Source: Chaunax sp. Z400 | Taxonomy: Eukaryota > Chordata > Actinopteri > Lophiiformes > Chaunacidae | Direction: 5' to 3' | Length of the DNA stretch: 64,000 bases | Assembly (NCBI GenBank): GCA_037577475.1 | Contig: CM075201.1 | Coordinates: 11,637,501 to 11,701,500 of the forward strand | Part shown: one piece after another, positions 1-9,505 of the stretch | Numbering within the stretch: position 1 is the first letter of the stretch | Layout of the letters: each line of letters opens with the position of its first letter | Notes under the pieces: generated by a model | Databases searched by the model: none | Seen by the model: only the letters and a program-made list of their open reading frames with translations | What the model was told of the DNA's origin: nothing | Program-made: the position numbers and the translations under genes

Positions 1-511
1 GTTGTATGTGACGTTTAGACCATAGCATGAACTTTTATGTAAATCTAGTGATACTGCAAACAGCTGCGCTTAGCCTGCCGCCGGGAGCGAGGAGACTGGA
101 AAGGAGGAGTTGGAAAGATATTCACGGATTCGAACTTCGCAGCTCAATAACTCATTATCATATACTGACCAACAGTAGAAACGCTTCTTTTTGGGGGGGG
201 GTCATTCCATCCTGTTCATATTAAATATCATAGAGAAATTATGGTTCACATCTTTATTCACCCTTTATCCATACAGAAAAATCATTTTTGTGCAGACTAG
301 TGGTTTTTGTCTTAGTGTTTACAAGTCAGAAAGTGTGGATAGTGAGACAGAGAAAAATAGTCACTACCGTGCATGTCTACCTCCAGCATTTATCACTACT
401 TTACACCTCCTGAATGGATCAGATGTTATTCTGGACTTGTAGAATGACGTCATTCTTCCTGTAGAGCTGTGACAAGTTGTTCATGTGTTGCTGGAGCAGG
501 ATCTCTCTCTC

Positions 512-676
512 TCACCCGGTGATCCTGAACGTCCCACAGAGGACATTGTCATGCATGAAGGTGATGCCTGATTGCTGTATCCTAGGAATGACGTGTGGAC
601 CTAGAACCATATGTCGGAGACAGATGGCCGTGAATCTAGACAAGTTCTGACCGTCATCCATTAGCAGTGCCTGAAC
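512..676 (-). mobile_element. Possible Tc1/mariner-type transposase remnant (contig 1 copy)
   Basis: About 54 codons are open on the minus strand. They carry a block resembling the Tc1-family segment around the second catalytic aspartate: HVIPRIQQSG followed by a FMHDN-like motif. A stop codon follows immediately, and neither terminal inverted repeats nor the rest of a transposase are visible. The same fragment lies at 8185-8349 (+) and 33184-33348 (-). The family assignment rests on a short motif and is tentative. Confidence 0.4.
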
Positions 677-822
677 TCCCCCTAAGGGAATCGATAAAGA
701 AAGGCCTGTCTTTCTACATTAATTGACTACATTAATTGAAAAAATAAAATTTGAAACTGAAAGTCAAATATCTTGGCTTTGATCTAGCTCCATACCAGAC
801 TGGCCTCCAGTCTTGCCCGGTC

Positions 823-856
823 CAATATGGCGGGCGCTGTGTCGTATCCTAGCAAC
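823..856 (+). promoter_or_regulatory. Putative cep164-like promoter: YY1-type site and X-box (contig 1)
   Basis: CAATATGGC at 823-831 is the reverse of the YY1 core GCCATATTG. GTATCCTAGCAAC at 844-856 resembles the RFX X-box, with two half-sites one base apart; the fourth base deviates from GTNRCC. About 140 bp downstream a putative first exon ends at 993 with a strong GTAAGT donor. RFX factors regulate many ciliary genes, and CEP164 is a ciliary protein, so the site fits the gene. TSS usage is inferred. Confidence 0.45.
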
Positions 857-1123
857 AGGTGGGCATTATCGTTCACTACATGACAGGTTGCAAGAAGGAT
901 CAAAGGATCAAAGGAATGACATCATTTTGCACTCCATAAAACAAAGTTTCCAATGCAGACACACAATTGTGTCGTGAACACAGATAGCACAAGGTAAGTC
1001 AATTTTACGTATTAACACAGTAGTTACAGATGGAAATTGATGGAAATATCCGAACAATTCACAAAAACGGGCAGTATTATTTATAGAAATAACAGATGGC
1101 ACTCCATTGATTATATTATCTTA

Positions 1124-1272
1124 GCCTCTGGTGGCTCAGCTAATTAGCACCGTTAGCATCTCACATCTGTTGTAGCTCTCTCCTTCCTAGCTGTCCCAGG
1201 CCTCTGGTGACTCAGCAAATTAGCACCGTTAGCATCTCACATGATGTAGCTTGTCTCCTTCCTAGCTGTCCC
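1124..1272 (+). repeat. Two-unit tandem repeat, about 75 bp
   Basis: Two adjacent units start with GCCTCTGGTG at 1124 and 1200. Each contains ATTAGCACCGTTAGCATCTC and ends with TAGCTGTCCCA. The units differ by several substitutions and a small indel. The block lies in the intron between the non-coding exon and the first coding exon of the cep164-like gene. Mirror copies are at 7589-7737 and 33796-33944. Confidence 0.8.
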
Positions 1273-1567
1273 ACACATTTCCGTCCTTAACTTTATTTCA
1301 CGTTGATATTTTTTGCAGTAGACCTTTTGTGTGACTTTGCCGAGTCACAGGCTAACTCTCTAGCTAGATTCATTCGTCTTATTAGCTGGGCCAATGTAAA
1401 ACATTGAGTTTGTCCCAGATGTTTAGCACTGAGAACTGAGATGATGAGATGGGAAAGTTTCTGTAATTATCTTCCTCTTTGTTTTAAACAGTATATCTCC
1501 ATTTCTTGTAACAGTGCCTCATCCTGTTTCTCCGCAGTAATCTTTAAAGAGATACAAGACCCTACTA

Positions 1568-1886
1568 ATGGAAAAGACAAAGGATATTATGAAGCCACAA
1601 CAATCTCCAGAAGTGAGTGTATTTTTTAATCACAGTTTGTATTTTGTATCTTCTGCCTGTGTGCCTGTGTTTGAGTGTAAGCAACACTCAGATCATTTGT
1701 CTAATATTCATACATGTTTTTATTTGTAGAGCGAGGATTTGACAAGCTCGGAAGAAGAAGATCTGGAGACAGAGGAAGATATGTGTAACAGCCAGGAGGA
1801 GACAGAGAGTGAAGAGGAGTCTACTGACTTTAAACCTGGTGCTCTGTCGGCTATGGAGTTCCTCCTTAAGTTCTGCACTGAAGAAG
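1568..1886 (+). CDS. cep164: cep164-like gene, first two coding exons (contig 1, cut by gap)
   Basis: Coding exon 1 is 1568-1612: ATG, 15 codons, donor GTGAGT. The exon itself starts at 1538 after a TTTCTCCGCAG acceptor and begins with an in-frame TAA, so this ATG is the natural start. Coding exon 2 is 1730-1886 (52 codons plus 1 base), an acidic Glu/Ser-rich segment ending in SAMEFLLKFCTEE, with donor GTACAC. The next exon should lie beyond the N run at 2132. The sequence is identical to the contig 2 and contig 3 copies. The assignment to CEP164 comes from the downstream exons in those copies (see 4407-7293). Confidence 0.6.
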
Positions 1887-2131
1887 GTACACAGGGATGA
1901 GGGAGGTTTATGAACTGTATTTAGTTGGAGGCAGGGACATGATTGACTCTTTGTTCCTACATTATCCAGAACTAGAAATGTATAAACTCTCCAAGCACAG
2001 GTAAATTTTACCAGCAGCTCATTGGTGGCAGGTGTGAAATCCTCAGCTTGATTGGTTTACACTGTCTGCTGATTGATAATGGAGGATGATAGTAGTGGTA
2101 TGGAGAACCTGCAGTGATAATGTAGTTGTAT

Positions 2132-2231
2132 NNNNNNNNNNNNNNNNNNNNNNNNNNNNNNNNNNNNNNNNNNNNNNNNNNNNNNNNNNNNNNNNNNNNN
2201 NNNNNNNNNNNNNNNNNNNNNNNNNNNNNNN
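2132..2231. other. Assembly gap, 100 N
   Basis: A run of exactly 100 N, the usual placeholder for a gap of unknown size. Contig 1 stops here. Its homology to contigs 2 and 3 stops at the same base. Confidence 0.98.
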
Positions 2232-2373
2232 ACTCTTTCACTGTGTGTTCTCATTATAATGTCATGTATGAAAAGGGACCTGCTGTGCTGATGAGGGTCT
2301 AATGTTTGACTATATCCATTTTGATGTGTAATTAAAGGAAAACAAGGAAACAAGTTCTGCAGGAATGCCATAC

Positions 2374-3814
2374 CTGATTTTCAGCCATCCTTTCTGGGAA
2401 CCGGATGTTGACACCATGCTCACTGCAGATGGCTTTGATTGTTTCACCCTTGCGCCCGATGATTCTTGGGTGATACTTTGGATCCACAGTGATGGTCAAG
2501 TTCCTGAGCGCCTGTAGAGGGAGTAGATATTAACTACCATTAGCAAAGTTTATAATTAAGTTCTCTCCTCATTCAAAGTTATCATGACGGTGGCCTTAAA
2601 AGTAACCTCAAAGATAACTGTCATCAGTGTATGTGAATCCTAAACACAGCAGACACTTCAAAATACCACCAGAAAGAGTTCAGCAGAAATGCCTGACCTT
2701 AGTACACAGTACACACCTAAATGTAAATTTAAATTTAAATATAACATTAAAGAGATTTATATCCTTACCAGCTCCTTCTGATTGGCCGTGATGCGGTTTT
2801 GTGCAACCTCACAGTTGGCCTTATATCCCATGATGACATTCTTCGCAGCAGGCAGACACTCCTGAATCTAAAACACAAAAGAAAAAAAAGTCAAATCAAA
2901 GCCAGATAAGCTGAAGAAAAAGTTTTTGTAGCAAGTCAAATGTCAAAGATCATTTGATAAATGTACCACACCTTGACATAAACTGCAGTCAGGGCCTGAA
3001 CCAGATGGCCTGGCTCCCCTCGGAGGATGACAGTTTCTGAGCCGCTGTCAAAAGGTGGGACCTCAACGGAGACACCGGTTTTGGCCAGGATCTCCTGTAG
3101 GGTCTTTCCCTTGGAGCCAATCACAAACTTGTGTTGTGATTTCTGAACCTCCACTGCAATGGTGGTGGTATTCTTCTTCTGCAATACAAAGGGAAGATCA
3201 GCAACATTGAATTTTGTTCAAACCTCCGTCATGACTACATCATCTATATCAGCACTAACACCAAGTGATAACTTTGATTTTAGCGTACCTTGTCTTCAAA
3301 AATCTCTTGGATCTTTGCCATAGCGAGGGCCACCTGCTGCCTGGTCCCAGAGACGACAATCTCTGTCTTGTTCACGGGTGGAGGAGGGACATGAATGCAG
3401 GCACCAGTCTCCTGCATTAATTCTCCTACCACCTTGTTGTGGGCACCGGTGATAAATGGGTGGTAAACCTTGTCAACATTCACCCTCCACACAGCATGTT
3501 TGTCCTAAGGGTAAGAAGGTCAGAGGAAAACATTGAAATTCATCCTACAGCTGTGGTATCTGGGATGTACCTCAGAAATAAGCTGGTTGTCTCATGATTC
3601 ACGTTACCTGCTCAGCAGAGATCAACAGGATCTCATGCTTTGCCTTCTCAATGCCCTCCTTGGTACCAGAGATTTTGATCTGGTTGCTGGGGTCTTCAGG
3701 TCCAGGAATCTGGATTGTGGTGGCCGTCTTCAGCGCTAACTCTTGAAGCTTCTTCCCATTTTTGCCAATGATAAATCGATGGCGCTCCTTGGGGATCTCA
3801 AGAGTCTCTGAATC
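2374..3814 (-). CDS. hdlbp: Vigilin-like KH-domain gene, five exons (partial)
   Basis: Vigilin (HDLBP) is an RNA-binding protein with about 14 KH domains. Five minus-strand exons have AG/GT borders, all phase 0 and free of stops. 3608-3814 (69 codons) has RHRFIIGKNGKKLQEL. 3289-3504 (72 codons) has YHPFITGAHNKVVGE. 2972-3178 (69 codons) has SQHKFVIGSKGKTLQEIL. 2769-2867 (33 codons) is a KH C-terminal half with GYKANCEVAQNRI. 2374-2511 (46 codons) has KYHPRIIGRKGETI. The first three match consecutive early vigilin KH repeats. The fourth resembles a middle KH end and the fifth the penultimate KH, so about eight KH domains are skipped. No start codon is seen; the exons lie directly downstream of the cep164-like array. 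The 3' end is beyond the gap at 2132-2231. Exons after the third could belong to a rearranged or pseudogenised copy, but all frames are open. Confidence 0.8.
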
Positions 3815-3837
3815 CTGAAAAGGGATCAAATATACAG

Positions 3838-4280
3838 TTGGCACTTTTGTTTTCAGCTGTTAATGAACAGCTTGTTGTTGCAATGCATAAGAGTCATAAC
3901 TGGTTATTTGTAAAGGACAGACTGATCTATTCATTATTAGTATTTATTAGAAACGTTACTGTCACTAAGACCCCGTTTATTTTGTATCAGAACTTATCCT
4001 TCAGTACAGATAAACATAATTATATTACTAGACATGCCACTGCAGGTCATTTTACACCACCAAAAGTAAAGACAAATGCTATCAAACGAACAGTCATATT
4101 CAGAGCCATGTATGTCTGGAATTCACTCCCCAGTTATATCACATCAGAAAATAGTAAAGAGAAATTTAAACTACAACTGAAAAAACATATATTTTTCAAA
4201 TCATTATTATTATACGCGTATATGTATGTTTGGATGAGGTAATTGAATTGATATTTATATTATTATATAATAATATAAAT
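3838..4280 (+). mobile_element. 5'-truncated LINE fragment (end of reverse-transcriptase ORF)
   Basis: About 130 open codons on the plus strand end in the block typical of the C-terminus of non-LTR retrotransposon ORF2: a YITRHATAGHF-like segment, then KRTVIFRAMYVWNSLPSYI and a basic tail. An AT-rich TAT/TAA tail follows (4205-4280). The fragment is antisense to the surrounding genes and sits exactly between the last cep164-like cassette and the first vigilin-like exon. Its 3' tail abuts the truncated third cassette at 4281. The clade cannot be told from this length. Confidence 0.65.
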
Positions 4281-7131
4281 CCTCGCTCTACAAATAAAAA
4301 CATGTATGAATATTAGACAAATGATCTGAGTGTTGCTTACACTCAAACACAGGCACACAGGCAGAAGATACAAAATACAAACTGTGACTAAAAAACAAAA
4401 ACTCACCTCTGGAGACTTTAGTGGCTCCTGACTTTCTTCCTTGGTACCGTCTTCCGTGTTCGTCTCTATGCCTTCTGCAGTGGCTTTATGCAGGGCACGC
4501 TCCTGAATCACCAGCTGGCGGTACAACTTTTCTGTGGGACGATCCAGGGTGATGTCACCAGTCGAGATGTTTTTATAAAATGTGTCACCACTGCTATCCT
4601 CGCTGTGGGGGAAAAGAAGGGGAGAGAGCAGGGGCTCACTTTAGCACTTCCAAAAACCGGAAAGTGTATAGTAGTGTGTAATCTAAGAGACACTATTTAG
4701 GCAAATGGAAGATGTTGTGGTTGCTCTGCACAGACCTCCATCCCTGATTAGCTAAAAGGACACAAACACTCCTGCGCTACATTACTGTCAAACCCACTCA
4801 GATAAATCAAAGTGCTGCTGGGACAGCTTGTATCTTTGGTGCCTCACTAGGGATCAACACGACTGTTCACAACTACTTTCAGCTTCAACAAAAGGTAACA
4901 GAAACCCAGAGGAACACATCTAGTGCCACAAAACCACAGCAAGTAGTCTGCTCCAGATTAAAATGATCACTGAATACTGTTATCTATGCTAACACAGCTC
5001 TACTCCCAGGCTTCTCTCCCCTTACTTACCATTCCTCCCAATCAGGAGGTAAAGGAGCACAGAAGCATTCCCTGACCAGCCATATGAGATGTGGCTCAGT
5101 ATCAAGATCAATACCAAGCTGTCTGGCATAGATGTGGATCACTGATGAGAGAGAAGAGTGCATGATATTAGACAAGCCGAATGTAAATGTAATACTTTAG
5201 CTTCATCTAGAAGATTTACCAAGTCGTTAAAACACCCCCAAAACAAAACATGATATAATCTAATGATATATTAGTTTGGAGGGGATACAGAATTTATGTA
5301 GTGATAGTAAATACCTACAGAGTAAATACAACTACATTATCACTGCAGGTTCTCCATACCACTACTATCATCCTCCATTATCAATCAGCAGACAGTGTAA
5401 ACCAATCAAGCTGAGGATTTCACACCTGCCACCAATGAGCTGCTGGTAAAATTTACCTGTGCTTGGAGAGTTTATACATTTCTAGTTCTGGATAATGTAG
5501 GAACAAAGAGTCAATCATGTCCCTGCCTCCAACTAAATACAGTTCATAAACCTCCCTCATCCCTGTGTACCTTCTAAAGGGATGTACTCAAGGAGGAACT
5601 CCATAGCTGACAGATCATCAGTAGACTCCTCTTCACTCTCCGTCTCCTCTGTCTCCAGATCTTCTTCTTCCGAGCTTGTCAAATCCTCGCTCTACAAATA
5701 AAAACATGTATGAATATTAGACAAATGATCTGAGTGTTGCTTACACTCAAACACAGGCACACAGGCAGAAGATACAAAATACAAACTGTGACTAAAAAAC
5801 AAAAACTCACCTCTGGAGACTTTAGTGGCTCCTGACTTTCTTTCTTGGTACCGTCTTCCGTGTTCGTCTCTATGCCTTCTGCAGTGGCTTTATGCAGGGC
5901 ACGCTCCTGAATCACCAGCTGGCGGTACAACTTTTCTGTGGGACGATCCAGGGTGATGTCACCAGTCGAGATGTTTTTATAAAATGTGTCACCACTGCTA
6001 TCCTCGCTGTGGGGGAAAAGAAGGGGAGAGAGCAGGGGCTCACTTTAGCACTTCCAAAAACCAGAAAGTGTATAGTAGTGTGTAATCTAAGAGACACTAT
6101 TTAGGCAAATGGAAGATGTTGTGGTTGCTCTGCACAGACCTCCATCCCTGATTAGCTAAAAGGACACAAACACTCCTGCGCTACATTACTGTCAAACCCA
6201 CTCAGATAAATCAAAGTGCTGCTGGGACAGCTTGTATCTTTGGTGCCTCACTAGGGATCAACACGACTGTTCACAACTACTTTCAGCTTCAACAAAAGGT
6301 AACAGAAACCCAGAGGAACACATCTAGTGCCACAAAACCACAGCAAGTAGTCTGCTCCAGATTAAAATGATCACTGAATACTGTTATCTATGCTAACACA
6401 GCTCTACTCCCAGGCTTCTCTCCCCTTACTTACCATTCCTCCCAATCAGGAGGTAAAGGAGCACAGAAGAATTCCCTGACCAGCCATATGAGATGTAGCT
6501 CAGTATCAGGATCAATACCAATCTCTCTGGCTCCGAAGTGGATTTCTGATGAGAGAGAAGAGTGCATGATATTAGACAAGCCGAATGTAAATGTAATACT
6601 TTAGCTTCATCTAGAAGATTTACCAAGTCGTTAAGGCACCCCCAAAACAAAACATGATATAATCTAATGATATATTAGTTTGGAGGGGATACAGAATCTA
6701 TGTAGTGATAGTAAATACCTACAGAGTAAATACAACTACATTATCACTGCAGGTTCTCCATACCACTACTATCATCCTCCATTATCAATCAGCAGACAGT
6801 GTAAACCAATCAAGCTGAGGATTTCACACCTGCCACCAATGAGCTGCTGGTAAAATTTACCTGTGCTTGGAGAGTTTATACATTTCTAGTTCTGGATAAT
6901 GTAGGAACAAAGAGTCAATCATGTCCCTGCCTCCAACTAAATACAGTTCATAAACCTCCCTCATCCCTGTGTACCTTCTTCAGTGCAGAACTTAAGGAGG
7001 AACTCCATAGCCGACAGAGCACCAGGTTTAAAGTCAGTAGACTCCTCTTCACTCTCTGTCTCCTCCTGGCTGTTACACATATCTTCCTCTGTCTCCAGAT
7101 CTTCTTCTTCCGAGCTTGTCAAATCCTCGCT
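4281..7131 (-). repeat. Tandem duplication of a 1.4-kb cep164-like exon cassette
   Basis: 4281-5684 repeats 5685-7131 at an offset of 1404 bp, rising to 1440 after in-frame indels of 36 bp in the acidic exon. Each unit carries acidic exon, helical exon and WW exon. Introns are almost identical (4603-5029 against 6007-6433 shows 1 difference; 5142-5570 against 6546-6974 shows about 3). The start of a third acidic exon (7 bases, reading down from about 4287) is cut off at 4281 by the LINE fragment. The 117-119 bp introns after the start exon and after the WW exons are also homologous, so the array probably grew by unequal exchange. Confidence 0.85.
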
Positions 7132-7293
7132 CTACAAATAAAAACATGTATGAATATTAGACAAATGATCTGAGTGTTGCTTACACTCAAACACAGGCAC
7201 ACAGGCAGAAGATACAAAATACAAACTGTGATTAAAAAATACACTCACTTCTGGAGATTGTTGTGGCTTCATAATATCCTTTGTCTTTTCCAT
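4407..7293 (-). CDS. cep164: cep164-like gene with two acidic/helical/WW modules
   Basis: CEP164 is a distal-appendage protein of the mother centriole; its N-terminal WW region recruits TTBK2 during ciliogenesis. Coding exons, 5' to 3': 7249-7293 (15 codons; ATG preceded by an in-frame TAA), 6975-7131 (acidic), 6434-6545 (helical, GIDPDTELHLIWLVRE and APLPPDWEEC), 5811-6006 (WW, ending KLYRQLVIQERAL), 5571-5691, 5030-5141 and 4407-4602 (second module). They splice into 939 bases, 313 codons, with no stop. The order GID..E..L.WL.RE, PLPP.W..C, GD.(F/Y)Y, Y.(S/Q)LVIQER matches the CEP164 N-terminus, including the Cys across the splice junction. Normal CEP164 has one such module and a long coiled-coil tail; no tail is seen here. 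The WW motif lacks the second Trp (TLDRP). The last exon ends in phase 0, upstream of vigilin-like exons. It may be a diverged paralogue rather than the orthologue. Confidence 0.72.
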
Positions 7294-7867
7294 TAGTAGG
7301 GTCTTGTATCTCTTTAAAGATTACTGCGGAGAAACAGGATGAGGCACTGTTACAAGAAATGGAGATATACTGTTTAAAACAAAGAGGAAGATAATTACAG
7401 AAACTTTCCCATCTCATCATCTCAGTTCTCAGTGCTAAACATCTGGGACAAACTCAATGTTTTACATTGGCCCAGCTAATAAGACGAATGAATCTAGCTA
7501 GAGAGTTAGCCTGTGACTCGGCAAAGTCACACAAAAGGTCTACTGCAAAAAATATCAACGTGAAATAAAGTTAAGGACGGAAATGTGTGGGACAGCTAGG
7601 AAGGAGACAAGCTACATCATGTGAGATGCTAACGGTGCTAATTTGCTGAGTCACCAGAGGCCTGGGACAGCTAGGAAGGAGAGAGCTACAACAGATGTGA
7701 GATGCTAACGGTGCTAATTAGCTGAGCCACCAGAGGCTAAGATAATATAATCAATGGAGTGCCATCTGTTATTTCTATAAATAATACTGCCCGTTTTTGT
7801 GAATTGTTCGGATATTTCCATCAATTTCCATCTGTAACTACTGTGTTAATACGTAAAATTGACTTAC

Positions 7868-8038
7868 CTTGTGCTATCTGTGTTCACGACACAATTGTGT
7901 GTCTGCATTGGAAACTTTGTTTTATGGAGTGCAAAATGATGTCATTCCTTTGATCCTTTGATCCTTCTTGCAACCTGTCATGTAGTGAACGATAATGCCC
8001 ACCTGTTGCTAGGATACGACACAGCGCCCGCCATATTG
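7868..8038 (-). promoter_or_regulatory. Putative cep164-like promoter and non-coding first exon (contig 2)
   Basis: On the minus strand a YY1-type core GCCATATTG (8030-8038 on the plus strand) and an X-box-like GTATCCTAGCAAC (8005-8017) precede a putative non-coding exon that ends at 7868 with donor GTAAGT. The next exon (7249-7323) has a good acceptor and carries the start codon. No TATA box is seen, which fits a YY1-type promoter. The transcription start is inferred, not shown. Confidence 0.45.
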
Positions 8039-8184
8039 GACCGGGCAAGACTGGAGGCCAGTCTGGTATGGAGCTAGATCAAAGCCAAGATATTTGACTT
8101 TCAGTTTCAAATTTTATTTTTTCAATTAATGTAGTCAATTAATGTAGAAAGACAGGCCTTTCTTTATCGATTCCCTTAGGGGGA

Positions 8185-8349
8185 GTTCAGGCACTGCTAA
8201 TGGATGACGGTCAGAACTTGTCTAGATTCACGGCCATCTGTCTCCGACATATGGTTCTAGGTCCACACGTCATTCCTAGGATACAGCAATCAGGCATCAC
8301 CTTCATGCATGACAATGTCCTCTGTGGGACGTTCAGGATCACCGGGTGA
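8185..8349 (+). mobile_element. Possible Tc1/mariner-type transposase remnant (contig 2 copy)
   Basis: Mirror copy of 512-676. Here the remnant reads on the plus strand and lies upstream of, and antisense to, the cep164-like gene. It ends in TGA at 8347-8349. Confidence 0.4.
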
Positions 8350-9505
8350 GAGAGAGAGATCCTGCTCCAGCAACACATGAACAACTTGTCACAGCTCTAC
8401 AGGAAGAATGACGTCATTCTACAAGTCCAGAATAACATCTGATCCATTCAGGAGGTGTAAAGTAGTGATAAATGCTGGAGGTAGACATGCACGGTAGTGA
8501 CTATTTTTCTCTGTCTCACTATCCACACTTTCTGACTTGTAAACACTAAGACAAAAACCACTAGTCTGCACAAAAATGATTTTTCTGTATGGATAAAGGG
8601 TGAATAAAGATGTGAACCATAATTTCTCTATGATATTTAATATGAACAGGATGGAATGACCCCCCCCCAAAAAGAAGCGTTTCTACTGTTGGTCAGTATA
8701 TGATAATGAGTTATTGAGCTGCGAAGTTCGAATCCGTGAATATCTTTCCAACTCCTCCTTTCCAGTCTCCTCGCTCCCGGCGGCAGGCTAAGCGCAGCTG
8801 TTTGCAGTATCACTAGATTTACATAAAAGTTCATGCTATGGTCTAAACGTCACATACAACACACAATCAGTGGATGTTCTCTGGCACCTTTAATTTTCAC
8901 TGTTGTTTCTGATGCAGTCAGACAGAAAAGCATTAACTATGTACAAAAGAATTAGCTCTTTATTGGTGGATTTAATTTCAACAAAATTACAAGAGATGAT
9001 TTTCCTACTTGAGTGTTATCAGAGGTGTGGACAGTTTTCAGATTGCTGCTTCTAATCCCAGAACAACAGAGCTGAACAGGGCTTAAAATGAAATTAAATG
9101 AAATCATCAGCAGCTTATATTTATTTCCTTTAAAGCCATCTAAAAGAATGGACAGCATAGGAGTGACATGAGAACAATGTGTTTCTGTGGGTGAAAAAAA
9201 AAATCGATCTGGTCTAGAAAACAAAACAAAATCAACAAAAAGACATTATTAAACACCAAACGACATGAGGGAAGCCGACGTGGAGGAAAGACTAACAGCT
9301 GATAGAACTCAGCTCTGAGTCGCCATCGTGGGAACTAAACTCTGCTTGGGGGGGGGTCACCGTGGAGACGGACAACTGGCAAGATAAATCAAGTGTCTGG
9401 TATCGTCCAGTCTGTTCACCAGTGTTGACCTTCCTCTGTAGACACAGAGAGGAGTAAGGCTCATCTCGGTGATGATGTCACACATCAAGGGTCAAAGGTG
9501 CGTTT

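Larger units (their letters stand above)
1..2131 (+). repeat. Contig 1: copy of the cep164-like 5' region
   Basis: Position x here pairs with 8861-x on the other strand of contig 2 and with x+32672 in contig 3. Landmarks keep these offsets throughout, including a 9-base G run, so I see no indels among the three copies. The copy ends exactly at the N run 2132-2231. It holds the putative promoter, a non-coding first exon and the first two coding exons of the cep164-like gene. Bases 1-500 hold no recognisable gene. Confidence 0.9.
6730..8860 (-). repeat. Inverted partner of contig 1
   Basis: This is the mirror image of 1-2131 (x pairs with 8861-x), and also part of the longer mirror pair 6322-18150 / 23383-35211. 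The copies share all splice sites, the roughly 75-bp tandem repeat at 7589-7737 and the transposase-like remnant at 8185-8349. Confidence 0.9.
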
